Positions 25,601 through 37,861 of a DNA stretch of 64,000 nt are shown here, piece by piece. The DNA lies in NCBI RefSeq assembly GCF_000220705.2, contig NZ_CP023202.1, positions 1,798,001 through 1,862,000 of the forward strand, written 5' to 3'. The position numbers and the translations under genes were made by a program. Below the pieces are notes generated by a model that saw only the letters and a list, made by a program, of their open reading frames with translations, ran no database searches and was not told the origin of the DNA. Positions within the stretch are counted from its first letter, which is position 1; each line of letters starts with the position of its first letter. Source of the DNA: Streptomyces xinghaiensis S187. Its GTDB lineage: Bacteria > Actinomycetota > Actinomycetes > Streptomycetales > Streptomycetaceae.

Positions 25601-28150
25601 GCCCGACACGTCGCGGACCCGGGCCTGGCCGCCCAGCTGCCCCTCGGTGCCCACCTCGCGCGCGACCCGTGTCACCTGCTCCGCGAACGAGGACAGGGTG
25701 TCCACCATGGTGTTGACGGTCGTGACCAGCGCGAGGATCTCGCCCTTCGCGTCGACCGTCACCTTCTGCGACAGATCGCCGTTGGCCACCGCCGTCGTCA
25801 CCTGCGCGATGTTCCGCACCTGGGTCGTCAGGTTGTTGGCCATGAAGTTGACGGACTGCGTGAGGTCCTTCCAGGTGCCGGAGACGCCCTGCACCTCCGC
25901 CTGGCCGCCGAGGATGCCCTCGGTGCCGACCTCGCGGGCCACCCGCGTCACCTGCTCCGCGAAGGAGGAGAGCTGGTCCACCATCGTGTTGAGGGTGTTC
26001 TTCAGCTCCAGGATCTCCCCGCGGGCGTCCACGTCGATCTTCTGCGAGAGATCACCGCGGGCGACCGCCGTGGCGACCTGCGCGATATTGCGGACCTGAG
26101 CGGTGAGATTGCCGGCCATGCCGTTGACGGAATCGGTCAGGTCCCGCCAGACACCGGCCACGCCGGGCACCTGTGCCTGGCCCCCGAGCCGGCCCTCCGT
26201 GCCGACCTCGCGCGCCACCCGCGTCACCTGGTCGGCGAACGCGGACAACTGGTCCACCATCGTGTTGATCGTGTTCTTCAGTTCGAGGATCTCGCCGCGG
26301 GCGTCGACCTCGATCTTCTGCGAGAGGTCGCCCCGGGCGACGGCCGTCGTCACCTGCGCGATCTGGCGGACCTGTGAGGTCAGGTTGCCCGCCATGAAGT
26401 TGACGGAGTCCGTCAGGTCCTTCCAGGTGCCGGACACCCCGTCCACCCGGGCCTGGCCGCCCAGCCGGCCCTCCGTGCCCACGTCCCGGGCCATCCGCGT
26501 GACCTGGTCGGCGAAGGACGAGAGCTGGTCGACCATCGTGTTGACGGTGTTCTTCAGCTTGAGCATCTCGCCGGAGACGTCGACCGTGACCTTCTGCGAC
26601 AGATCACCGTTGGCCACCGCCGTCGTCACCTGGGCGATGTTCCGCACCTGACCGGTCAGGTTCCGGAACGCCGTGTTCACCGAATCGGTCAGGTCCTTCC
26701 ACGTGCCCGCCGCACCCGGCACCTGCGCCTGACCGCCCAGCTCACCCTCGACACCGATCTCCCGGGCCACCCGCGTCACCTCGGCGCCGAAGGACGAGAG
26801 CTGGTCCACCATCGTGTTGACGGTGTTCTTCAGCTCCAGCATCTCCCCCGAGACGTCCACCGTGACCTTCTGCGACAGATCACCGTTGGCCACCGCCGTC
26901 GTCACCTGCGCGATGTCCCGCACCTGACCGGTCAGGTTCCGGAACGCCGTGTTCACCGAATCGGTCAGGTCCTTCCACGTGCCCGCCGCACCCGGCACCT
27001 GCGCCTGACCGCCCAGCTCACCCTCGGCGCCGACCTCCCGCGCCACGCGCGTCACCTCGCCCGCGAACGTCCGCAGGGTCTCGGTCATGGTGTTGATCGT
27101 CTCGGCGAGCTGCGCCACCTCGCCGCGGGCGCTCACCGTCACCTTCTGCGACAGGTCGCCGTTCGCCACCGCCGTCGTCACCTGGGCGATCCCGCGCACC
27201 TGCGCCGTCAGATTGCCCGCCATGAGGTTGACGGAGTCCGTCAGGTCCTTCCAGACGCCCGCCACCCCGGGCACCTGGGCCTGGCCGCCCAGCTCGCCCT
27301 CGGTACCGACCTCCCGTGCCACGCGCGTCACCTCGGAGGAGAACGAGGAGAGCTGGTCGACCATCGTGTTGACGGTGTTCTTGAGCTCCAGCATCTCGCC
27401 GGCCACGTGCACCGTGACCTTGCGGGACAGATCCCCCTTGGCCACCGCCGTCGTGACCAGCGCGATGTCCCGCACCTGCGCCGTGAGCCGGTACGCCATC
27501 GTGTTCACGGAATCCGTCAGGTCCTTCCACGAACCCGACATCCCCCGGACCTTGGCCTGGCCGCCCAGCTTGCCCTCGGTCCCCACCTCGCTGGCCACCC
27601 GCGTGACCTCGTCGGTGAACGCCGAGAGCTGGTCGACGAGCCCGTTGACCGTGCGCCCGACCTTCAGGAACTCACCGCGCAGCGGGTGCGCCGCTCCGTC
27701 CGGGTTCTGCGACCGCAGGTCCATGCGCTGCTCGAGATCGCCCTCGGACACCGCCGACAGCACCCGGCCGACCTCCGAGACGGGGCGCACGAGGTCGTCC
27801 ACCAGCGCGTTCGTCGCGTCGATCGCCGCCGCCCACGAGCCCTCGCAGGGGCCCGTCTCCAGCCGCTCGGTGAGCTTGCCCTCCCGGCCGACGACCCGGC
27901 GGACCCGGGAGATCTCCCCGGTCAGCTGCTGATTGCGGTCCGCCACCTCGTTGAAGACGGCCGCGATCTCCGCCATCGTGCCGTCGCCGGAGACGGTCAG
28001 CCGCTTCCGGAAATTGCCGTCCCGCATCGCAGACAACGCGGTGAGCAGCCGGTTGAGCGCCGCCGTGTCCACCTCGGTCGTCCCGCCGCCACGAGAGCGC
28101 CCGCTCTTCGCGCGCGTCTTGGTGCTTCGCGCCGCTGCGCCCGACTCCAC
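22625..28150 (-). CDS. osaA: OsaA, soluble hybrid histidine kinase with 12-unit HAMP array
   Basis: Very large (1841 residues) cytosolic sensor kinase; no transmembrane segment is visible. In order: about twelve HAMP-type units (residues about 30-1095, each marked by a GDL/GNF motif, ten of them followed or preceded by EGxLGGQA), a GAF domain (about 1105-1270), a coiled coil (about 1275-1355), HisKA with His1366 in FLANMSHELRTPLNSLL, HATPase (N, G1 and G2 boxes, for example SNAVKFTDGG, DTGIGI and GGTGLGL), a Pro-rich linker and a C-terminal receiver with Asp1769 in LVLMDIMMPEMDG. It corresponds to OsaA of S. coelicolor, the kinase gene beside osaB. The GTG at 28150, with AGGAGG upstream, is chosen; the frame is open to 28378 without similarity. 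The osmotic signal is probably read through the HAMP/GAF region, which is inference. Confidence 0.93.
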   Translation of the reverse strand: MESGAAARSTKTRAKSGRSRGGGTTEVDTAALNRLLTALSAMRDGNFRKRLTVSGDGTMAEIAAVFNEVADRNQQLTGEISRVRRVVGREGKLTERLETGPCEGSWAAAIDATNALVDDLVRPVSEVGRVLSAVSEGDLEQRMDLRSQNPDGAAHPLRGEFLKVGRTVNGLVDQLSAFTDEVTRVASEVGTEGKLGGQAKVRGMSGSWKDLTDSVNTMAYRLTAQVRDIALVTTAVAKGDLSRKVTVHVAGEMLELKNTVNTMVDQLSSFSSEVTRVAREVGTEGELGGQAQVPGVAGVWKDLTDSVNLMAGNLTAQVRGIAQVTTAVANGDLSQKVTVSARGEVAQLAETINTMTETLRTFAGEVTRVAREVGAEGELGGQAQVPGAAGTWKDLTDSVNTAFRNLTGQVRDIAQVTTAVANGDLSQKVTVDVSGEMLELKNTVNTMVDQLSSFGAEVTRVAREIGVEGELGGQAQVPGAAGTWKDLTDSVNTAFRNLTGQVRNIAQVTTAVANGDLSQKVTVDVSGEMLKLKNTVNTMVDQLSSFADQVTRMARDVGTEGRLGGQARVDGVSGTWKDLTDSVNFMAGNLTSQVRQIAQVTTAVARGDLSQKIEVDARGEILELKNTINTMVDQLSAFADQVTRVAREVGTEGRLGGQAQVPGVAGVWRDLTDSVNGMAGNLTAQVRNIAQVATAVARGDLSQKIDVDARGEILELKNTLNTMVDQLSSFAEQVTRVAREVGTEGILGGQAEVQGVSGTWKDLTQSVNFMANNLTTQVRNIAQVTTAVANGDLSQKVTVDAKGEILALVTTVNTMVDTLSSFAEQVTRVAREVGTEGQLGGQARVRDVSGIWKDLTDNVNLMANNLTIQVRNIAQVSSAVANGDLTKKVTVEARGEVAQLADTVNTMVTTLSSFADEVTRVAREVGTEGILGGQARVPGVSGTWKDLTESVNSMASNLTGQVRNIAMVTTAVAKGDLTKKIDVDARGEILELKTTINTMVDQLSSFADQVTRVAREVGTEGQLGGQARVRDVDGTWRDLTESVNEMAGNLTRQVRAIAAVAAAVTRGDLNLKIDVDAAGEILELQDNINTMIATLRETTLANKEQDWLKGNLARISGLMQGRRDLADVARLIMSELTPVVSAQHGAFFLAAPADSESTEVAAIDDAGSYELRMIGSYGYSMGAMPTTFRPGESLIGTAAEERRAILVENAPPGYLKISSGLGEAPPAHVIVLPVLFEGQVLGVIELASFQPFTQIQKDFLNQIAEMIATSVNTISVNTKTEVLLKQSQELTEQLQDRSEELENRQKALQASNAELEEKAELLARQNRDIEVKNTEIEEARQVLEERAEQLAVSMRYKSEFLANMSHELRTPLNSLLILAKLLADNADGNLSPKQVEFAETIHGAGSDLLQLINDILDLSKVEAGKMDISPSRIALVQLVDYVEATFRPLTAEKGLDFSVRVSPELPGTLHTDEQRLLQVLRNLLSNAVKFTDGGAVELVIRPAGDDVPDAIREQLLEHGSLQEMDAPMIAFSVTDTGIGIAASKMRVIFEAFKQADGTTSRKYGGTGLGLSISREIARLLGGEIHAASEPGRGSTFTLYLPLNPGALPPQGYPQLAPVPADRGRGRRGADGLPDGTAGVTDVAEIGEGTPVERPVPRRAAAGRALGRRRAAESRAELPPAPPAEEVSAEPQPAPPESWLGNGQDLVAPRPGGGGFHGEKVLIVDDDIRNVFALTSVLEQHGLSVLYAENGREGIEVLEQHDDVVLVLMDIMMPEMDGYATTAAIRRMPQFAGLPIIALTAKAMKGDREKSIDAGASDYVTKPVDTDHLLTVMEQWMRPRAD
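24890..27840 (-). repeat. 276-bp tandem repeats encoding the OsaA HAMP array
   Basis: The coding sequence contains consecutive 92-residue (276-bp) units. Twelve GDL-type motifs can be counted: GNF, GDLEQR, GDLSRK, then GDLSQK six times, GDLTKK twice and GDLNLK. Neighbouring units are very similar; 26642-26750 and 26918-27026 are identical over 109 bases, exactly one period apart. The repeat is coding, not a CRISPR or intergenic array. Confidence 0.93.
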
Positions 28151-28425
28151 CGTGTCCTCCTGCAGGGTTGACCGTTCTCCCCGGACTCTTGAATGCGCCC
28201 AGTGTTTCACCCCGTTCCGGCCAGGCCATAACAGTTCGGCAGCATCGCACACCGTCCGACGGCACTCTCCGGGGGGAATCACCCGCGACCGGCATCCTCG
28301 CGGACGGCGAAGGTAAGTAACCTTGCATGCGGCTGTCCACCTCCGGCCAAAGCACCGGTGGTGAAGCATGTGACTCAAGAGGCCGGCGCGACACGGCTGC
28401 GAGCCGCCCGGCCAGAGGGAGTGGG
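28151..28425. promoter_or_regulatory. Divergent osaA/osaC intergenic region
   Basis: A 275-base gap between the divergently transcribed osaA and osaC. It contains the inverted repeat AAGGT-AAGTA-ACCTT at 28310-28324, a candidate operator. No convincing sigma-factor consensus is seen on either strand. Confidence 0.4.
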
Positions 28426-31218
28426 ATGAAGGAGCGGGGCGAGAGCCTGGTCCGGCAGGACGAGACGGACCGCGGCACCGGCCGCCTGCCCGACGGCCCC
28501 GGCGGCCCCGAGCTCCCCCAAGCCCCCGCCCTGCCCGGGATGCGCTCCCCCGGCACCGAGACCTTCCCGAGGAGACCAGTGATCACCGCGCGGGCTACGG
28601 CCACCTTCGAGCCGGTCGGGCGCTCGGTCGCCAGCGCCCGCGCCTTCGTCCGCGACACCCTGCAGGGCTGGGGCTACTCCGACATCGTCGACGACGCGGT
28701 CGTCCTCACCAGCGAACTCGTCACCAACGCCGTCGTCCACGCCGGCACCGCCGCCGACGTCCTCTGCCTGCGCACCGACGACGGGGTCCGCGTCGAGGTC
28801 GCCGACCGCTACCCCGAGCGCGACGTACCCCTGCAGCACAACGCGGCCCAGGCCGCCAGCCCCGACCGCGAGGGCGGCCGCGGGCTCATGCTCTGCGGAG
28901 CGATCGCCGCCAGCTGGGGCGTGGAGTACAGCCCGACCCACAAACAGGTCTGGTTCGAGCTCTCCCTCCCCCAGCGCCCCGCGGGCACCCGGTCGGCCGG
29001 CCCCGCCCTGCCCACCGACGCCCTCCCCGTCGCCGACGCCCGGGTCCGGGTCGCCGTCGTCCAGATCGACCGCGCCTCCGCGGTCAGCTCCTGGAACGAG
29101 GACGCCGAGTTCCTCTTCGGCCACGAGACCGAGAAGGTCCTCGGCAGACCCCTCACCGACTTCGCGGCCTGGCCGCACACGCCCGGCACCGGTACCGGCA
29201 TCGCCGAGGCCCTCCAGCTCTCCCGCTGGGAGGGCTCCTACGGCATCCGCGCCGCGGACGGCCGGGTCGTCCCCGTCTACGCCTCCCATCTGCGGGTCCG
29301 GGACGCCGACGGCGCCCCCTCCACCGTCTGCCTCCTCGTACGGGACCACGAACGCGCCGTGCTGCAGACGACGCTCCGTGCCCCCGCCTCCCCGGACGGC
29401 ACCACCCCCTCCGGGGACCGCCAGGGCTCGGCCGCGGACCCCTTCGAGGTCTTCATCGGCTCCCCCGCCCCCGACGACCTCGACGGCCTCCTGCAGCGCA
29501 CCGTGGAACGCGCCCGCGACATGCTCGACGGCGACGCCGCCTACCTGCTGCTCGCCACGGACGACGAGACCGAGCTGGAGGTCCGCGCCTCCACCGGCCT
29601 CCCCTCGGCCCGCCAGCGCTTCGCCCGTGTCCCCGTCGAGGCGGGAACCGGACGCTACGGGTCCGCCCGGATGCCCGCCGTCCACGAAGACCTCACCGTC
29701 GTCCCCGGCGCCGTCCCGCTCCTCGCCGGCACCGGCATGCGCTCCGTCGTCACCGTCCCCCTCAAGGTCGAGGGGCGGCTCACCGGCTCCCTGGGCGTGG
29801 CCGCCGAGGCCCCCGGCCGCTACAGCAACGAGGAGGCGCTGCGCCTCCAGTTCGCCGCCGACCGCATCGCCCTGGCCGTGGAACGCGCCCGCCTCACCGA
29901 GCTGGAGCGGCTCCGCCGCGGCTCCCTGTCCTTCCTCGTCGAAGCCTCCGACCTGCTCGCGGGCACCCTCGACCGGGACCAGACCCTGGCGCTGATGGCC
30001 CAGATGACGGTCCCGACCCTCGCCACCTGGTGCGCCGTCTACACCGTCGCCGACCAGTCCACCGAGCCCGCACTCTCCTATGTGCTGCACGAGGACGAGG
30101 ACCGGATCGACGGCCTCAAGACACTGCTCGGCAAGGTCCCGCCACCCGACCCGGTACCAACCCCCGGCGCCCGCGTCTGGACCGCCCCCAGCGACGCGGC
30201 CCACTCGGCGGCCCTGCGCAGCTCGCTGCGGAACCTGGGCCTGGGCGACGACTCCGGAGCGGCTCACGGCCCCGGGCCGTCCCTCGCCACAGCGTCCGCC
30301 GTCGGCGGCGAAACGGTCGTCCTGCCGCTGGTGGCCCGTAACCGCGTCATCGGAATGCTCACCCTCGGCAAGCCCTCCGACGAGCACTTCCGCCAGGAAA
30401 TCCTGGAACTCGCCGAGGACCTGTCCCGCCGGGCCGCTCTGGCCCTGGACAACGCCCGCCTCTACTCGGAGCGCACCGCCATCAGCCAGTCGCTCCAGCG
30501 CAGCCTCCTGCCGCCCGAGCTGCCCGACGTGCCCGGCGTCGAGGTCGAGGTGATCTACCGCGCGGCGGGCGAGGGCAACGAGGTCGGCGGCGACTTCTAC
30601 GACCTCTTCCCGATCCGGGACGGCGCCTACGGCTTCGCCATCGGCGACGTCTGCGGCACCGGCCCCGAAGCCGCCGCCGTCACCGGCCTCGCCCGGCACG
30701 CCCTGCGGCTCCTCGCCCGCGAGGGCTTCGGCGGCCCCGCCGTCCTGGAGCGCCTCAACGACGCCATCCTGGACGAGGGTGCCCGCAGCCGCTTCCTCAC
30801 CCTGCTCTACGGCGAGTTGTGGCCGCAGCCGGACGGCGGCGCCCTGCTCAAGGTCGTCTGCGCGGGGCATCCCCAGCCGCTGCGCCTGCGCCAGGACGGC
30901 AGCGTGGAGCCCGCCGCGGAGCCCCAGCCGCTGCTCGGCGTCATGGAGGATCTCGAACTCTACGAGGAGGAGGTCACCCTGGCCCCCGGCGACGTCCTGC
31001 TGTGCGTCACCGACGGGGTCACCGAGCGCCGCGAGGGCACCCGGATGCTCGGCGACGAGGGCCTGGCAGACGTTCTGCGGACCTGTACGGGGCTGACGGC
31101 CGGGGCCGTCGCCGCCCGCGTGCTCCGCGCCGTGGAGCGCTTCGCCGCCGAACCCGCCTCGGACGACATGGCGATCCTGGCCATGCGGGTACCGGAGCCG
31201 CCCACCGAGCCCGCCTGA
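28426..31218 (+). CDS. osaC: OsaC, multidomain PP2C phosphatase/anti-sigma regulator
   Basis: 930-residue cytosolic signalling protein. N-terminal RsbW-like HATPase (about residues 55-175; N-box LTSELVTNAVVHA with Asn101, and GGRGLMLC), a PAS domain (about 205-305), GAF domains (about 330-480 and 500-660), and a C-terminal SpoIIE/RsbU PP2C domain (about 690-925) with metal-binding motif EVGGDFYDLF (Asp723) and GDVCGTGPEAA. Such proteins switch stress sigma factors by partner switching. From memory S. coelicolor OsaC is needed to turn SigB activity down after osmotic stress. The ATG at 28426 has GAGGGAG upstream; the upstream in-frame extension lacks similarity. It is divergent from osaA and ends in a perfect hairpin terminator. 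Confidence 0.92.
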   Translation: MKERGESLVRQDETDRGTGRLPDGPGGPELPQAPALPGMRSPGTETFPRRPVITARATATFEPVGRSVASARAFVRDTLQGWGYSDIVDDAVVLTSELVTNAVVHAGTAADVLCLRTDDGVRVEVADRYPERDVPLQHNAAQAASPDREGGRGLMLCGAIAASWGVEYSPTHKQVWFELSLPQRPAGTRSAGPALPTDALPVADARVRVAVVQIDRASAVSSWNEDAEFLFGHETEKVLGRPLTDFAAWPHTPGTGTGIAEALQLSRWEGSYGIRAADGRVVPVYASHLRVRDADGAPSTVCLLVRDHERAVLQTTLRAPASPDGTTPSGDRQGSAADPFEVFIGSPAPDDLDGLLQRTVERARDMLDGDAAYLLLATDDETELEVRASTGLPSARQRFARVPVEAGTGRYGSARMPAVHEDLTVVPGAVPLLAGTGMRSVVTVPLKVEGRLTGSLGVAAEAPGRYSNEEALRLQFAADRIALAVERARLTELERLRRGSLSFLVEASDLLAGTLDRDQTLALMAQMTVPTLATWCAVYTVADQSTEPALSYVLHEDEDRIDGLKTLLGKVPPPDPVPTPGARVWTAPSDAAHSAALRSSLRNLGLGDDSGAAHGPGPSLATASAVGGETVVLPLVARNRVIGMLTLGKPSDEHFRQEILELAEDLSRRAALALDNARLYSERTAISQSLQRSLLPPELPDVPGVEVEVIYRAAGEGNEVGGDFYDLFPIRDGAYGFAIGDVCGTGPEAAAVTGLARHALRLLAREGFGGPAVLERLNDAILDEGARSRFLTLLYGELWPQPDGGALLKVVCAGHPQPLRLRQDGSVEPAAEPQPLLGVMEDLELYEEEVTLAPGDVLLCVTDGVTERREGTRMLGDEGLADVLRTCTGLTAGAVAARVLRAVERFAAEPASDDMAILAMRVPEPPTEPA

Positions 31219-31232
31219 GCCCGGACATGCCG

Positions 31233-31260
31233 AAAGCCCCCGCCGTCCGGCGGGGGCTTT
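31233..31260. terminator. Bidirectional terminator between osaC and tRNA-Thr
   Basis: Perfect inverted repeat, arms AAAGCCCCCGCC and GGCGGGGGCTTT with a GTCC loop. The AAA...TTT ends give a short T-run in both directions, so it can end osaC (plus) and the tRNA-Thr transcript (minus). Confidence 0.85.
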
Positions 31261-31268
31261 CCGTTCTG

Positions 31269-31341
31269 AGCCCCAATACGGAATCGAACCGTAGACCTTC
31301 TCCTTACCATGGAGACGCTCTGCCGACTGAGCTATTGGGGC
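31269..31341 (-). tRNA. tRNA-Thr (GGT anticodon)
   Basis: Minus-strand cloverleaf of 73 bases: acceptor stem GCCCCAA/TTGGGGC, D-arm GCTCAGTCGGCAGAGC, anticodon stem TCTCC/GGAGA with loop ATGGTAA (anticodon GGT), T-arm with TTCGATT loop, discriminator T. The 3' CCA is not encoded, as usual in Streptomyces tRNAs. Confidence 0.96.
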
Positions 31342-31357
31342 GCGGCAACGGGATAGA

Positions 31358-32095
31358 TCATACCCGAGCCCTGGAGCGCTCCCGACCACTCCCCAGCCGG
31401 GGGACGGGACGCAGCAGCCCTCCGAGGGCGTTGCACGCGGACACCACCCGCTGCAGCTCCCGGCGGGAGAGCGATGACCCGGAGGGCAGCGCCAGGCACT
31501 CGTCCGCGGCGCGCTCCGTCTCCGGCAGCCGGAGGTCCCGCCGGAAGCCGGGCGTCCGGTGGACGGGCGTCTGCACCGGCACCCGGCAGGCTATGCCCTT
31601 GCTCCGCAGCACCATCGCGAACGCGTCCCGGTCAGGCCGGCCGTTTCCCGGCACGCGCACCACGTACTGCTGGTAGGTGTGTCCGGCGCCCGCGGCGACG
31701 CGCGGGGTACGGACCCCTCTGAGCCGGGCGTTGAGATAGGCGGCATGCGCCTGGCGGTGCAGGATCTCCGCCGCGGGGCTCTCGTCCTCCTCGTGGTCGA
31801 GGAGCAACAGCCCATGGCGGCGTGCCGCTTCGCCGAGGCCGGCCAGATCCGCGCGGTGTCCGAACTGATGGACCGGCACGATCGCGGCGGTGCGCGGGGT
31901 CACCACACCGGCCGCGGCGTCCGCCGACAGGCAGAAGGAGTCGGCGTCGATATCGGCGAACACTGGTGTGGCGCCGGTGGCCCGGACGGCGTGCGCCACC
32001 TCCTGGGCCGCGAACGACGGCATGACGACCTCGTCGCCGGCGCCCACACCCGAATCCGTCAGAGCCCGCTCAAGTCTCTCCGCTGCACGTCCCAT
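31358..32095 (-). CDS. Truncated DegT/DnrJ/EryC1/StrS aminotransferase-like protein
   Basis: 245 residues resembling the PLP-dependent sugar aminotransferase family, whose members usually have 360-400. The recognisable part is GVGAGDEVVMPSFAAQEVAH, ATPVFADIDADSFCLSADAA and PRTAAIVPVHQFGHRADLAG. The sequence then jumps from LLLLDHEEDESPAAE straight to the C-terminal small domain (YQQYVVRVPG, VPVQTPVHRTPGFR, LALPSGSSL). The central segment with the PLP-binding lysine is absent, as is the N-terminal substrate loop. It is therefore probably not an aminotransferase and may be a degenerate or repurposed fold. The start is uncertain (ATG at 32095, with GGAG just upstream). It lies between tRNA-Thr and the rRNA operon terminator. 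Confidence 0.65.
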   Translation of the reverse strand: MGRAAERLERALTDSGVGAGDEVVMPSFAAQEVAHAVRATGATPVFADIDADSFCLSADAAAGVVTPRTAAIVPVHQFGHRADLAGLGEAARRHGLLLLDHEEDESPAAEILHRQAHAAYLNARLRGVRTPRVAAGAGHTYQQYVVRVPGNGRPDRDAFAMVLRSKGIACRVPVQTPVHRTPGFRRDLRLPETERAADECLALPSGSSLSRRELQRVVSACNALGGLLRPVPRLGSGRERSRARV

Positions 32096-32149
32096 AACTC
32101 CAGATGATCCGGGGCCAACATGAACTCCGAGTGGCCCGCAGAACAACGC

Positions 32150-32193
32150 GAGAAAGCCCTGTGGGGAACCGGAGTCCCCCACAGGGCTTTCTC
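32150..32193. terminator. rRNA operon terminator
   Basis: Perfect 17-bp inverted repeat (32150-32166 with 32177-32193; inner part AAAGCCCTGTGGGG) and a 10-base loop, starting 13 bases after the 5S gene on the minus strand. It is the main terminator of the rRNA operon. Confidence 0.9.
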
Positions 32194-32206
32194 GTTATCA
32201 AGAATT

Positions 32207-32325
32207 GTTCGGCGGCGTCCTACTCTCCCACAGGGTCCCCCCTGCAGTACCATCGGCGCTGAAAGGCTTAGCTTCCGGGTTCGGAATGTAACCGGGCGTT
32301 TCCCTCACGCTATAACCACCGAAAC
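32207..32325 (-). rRNA. rrf: 5S ribosomal RNA
   Basis: The minus strand starts GTTTCGGTGGTTATAGCG and ends CGCCGCCGAAC, with the conserved core CCGAACCCGGAAGCTAAG. The length is about 119 bases. Ends may be off by a few bases. It is the last gene of the rRNA operon. Confidence 0.97.
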
Positions 32326-32360
32326 ACTATGAAACCATACGAACCGGACGGCAACACAGT

Positions 32361-32395
32361 TCGTTGTTTCAGAACCAACACAGTGGACGCGAGCA
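32361..32395 (-). other. 3' arm of 23S pre-rRNA processing stalk
   Basis: This segment is complementary over about 30 bases to 35522-35555, the sequence on the other side of the 23S gene (shared element TGCTCGCGTCCACTGTG). Together they can form the long helix that brings the 23S ends together for RNase III-type cleavage. Confidence 0.85.
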
Positions 32396-32399
32396 CCTG

Positions 32400-37336
<4,937 letters not shown>

Positions 37337-37861
37337 GCTTCACGCAAGAGCGGCGCAGCCCGGAGGAATAATCCGGACCGCGCACAGCGTCCTCGCTGTA
37401 AAATCGCCTCCCGACCGCCACCACACTCGATGGCACGGGAGGACTTGTTTCAAAGGAACCTCATCCCGGCAGCAAACCTGAATCTGCCGCCCGGACGGGG
37501 TATCAACATATCTGGCGTTGACTTTTGGCACGCTGTTGAGTTCTCAAGGAACGGACGCTTCCTTCGGCCCCGCCTTACCGGGCCCTCCGGGCGCTTCCCT
37601 TCGGTTTTCCCAACCCTACCAGACACTTTCCGAACCGATTTCCCGATCCGAATTCCGTATCCAGTGGCCGTTGGAATGGCCTTACCTTTCGGCTGACCCG
37701 ACGTTATCAGACTTCTCCGGGCCGGATTTCCACCCGGTTCGAGTTCCATCCGGACGCGGAGCGTCCCGGTGTCCTCGTTCGGGGGAGATGCCAAAGTACT
37801 GGACGGCCGCGTCCGGAGGCAAATCGGCTCCGTGCGCGGCCGTCCGGGCGTCGACGGGCCG
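37337..37861 (-). promoter_or_regulatory. rRNA operon promoter and leader region
   Basis: A 525-base stretch without a gene, upstream of the 16S on the minus strand. It has lower GC than its surroundings. It contains the conserved leader element CCTTGAGAACTCAACAGCG (37529-37549 region), the boxA-type antitermination/processing signal also found in the spacer. A TAGGGT at 37613-37618 is a possible -10, but I cannot pair it with a clear -35. Multiple promoters are expected here, by analogy with other Streptomyces rrn operons. Confidence 0.75.

Noticed and set aside
23396..26377. 993-codon open frame antisense to osaA
   Set aside because: It mirrors the HAMP repeats and has the Val/Leu/His-rich composition typical of shadow frames.
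24890..27840. Regular 276-bp repeats as a CRISPR or satellite array
   Set aside because: The repeats are in frame, encode HAMP units and lack spacers.
28375..31389. 1004-codon open frame antisense to osaC, running through the tRNA gene
   Set aside because: It crosses the tRNA-Thr gene and a terminator; osaC is complete on the other strand.
31358..32095. Part of a sugar or antibiotic biosynthetic cluster, because of the DegT/StrS similarity
   Set aside because: The catalytic segment is missing and the neighbours are tRNA and rRNA; there are no glycosyltransferases or other sugar genes.
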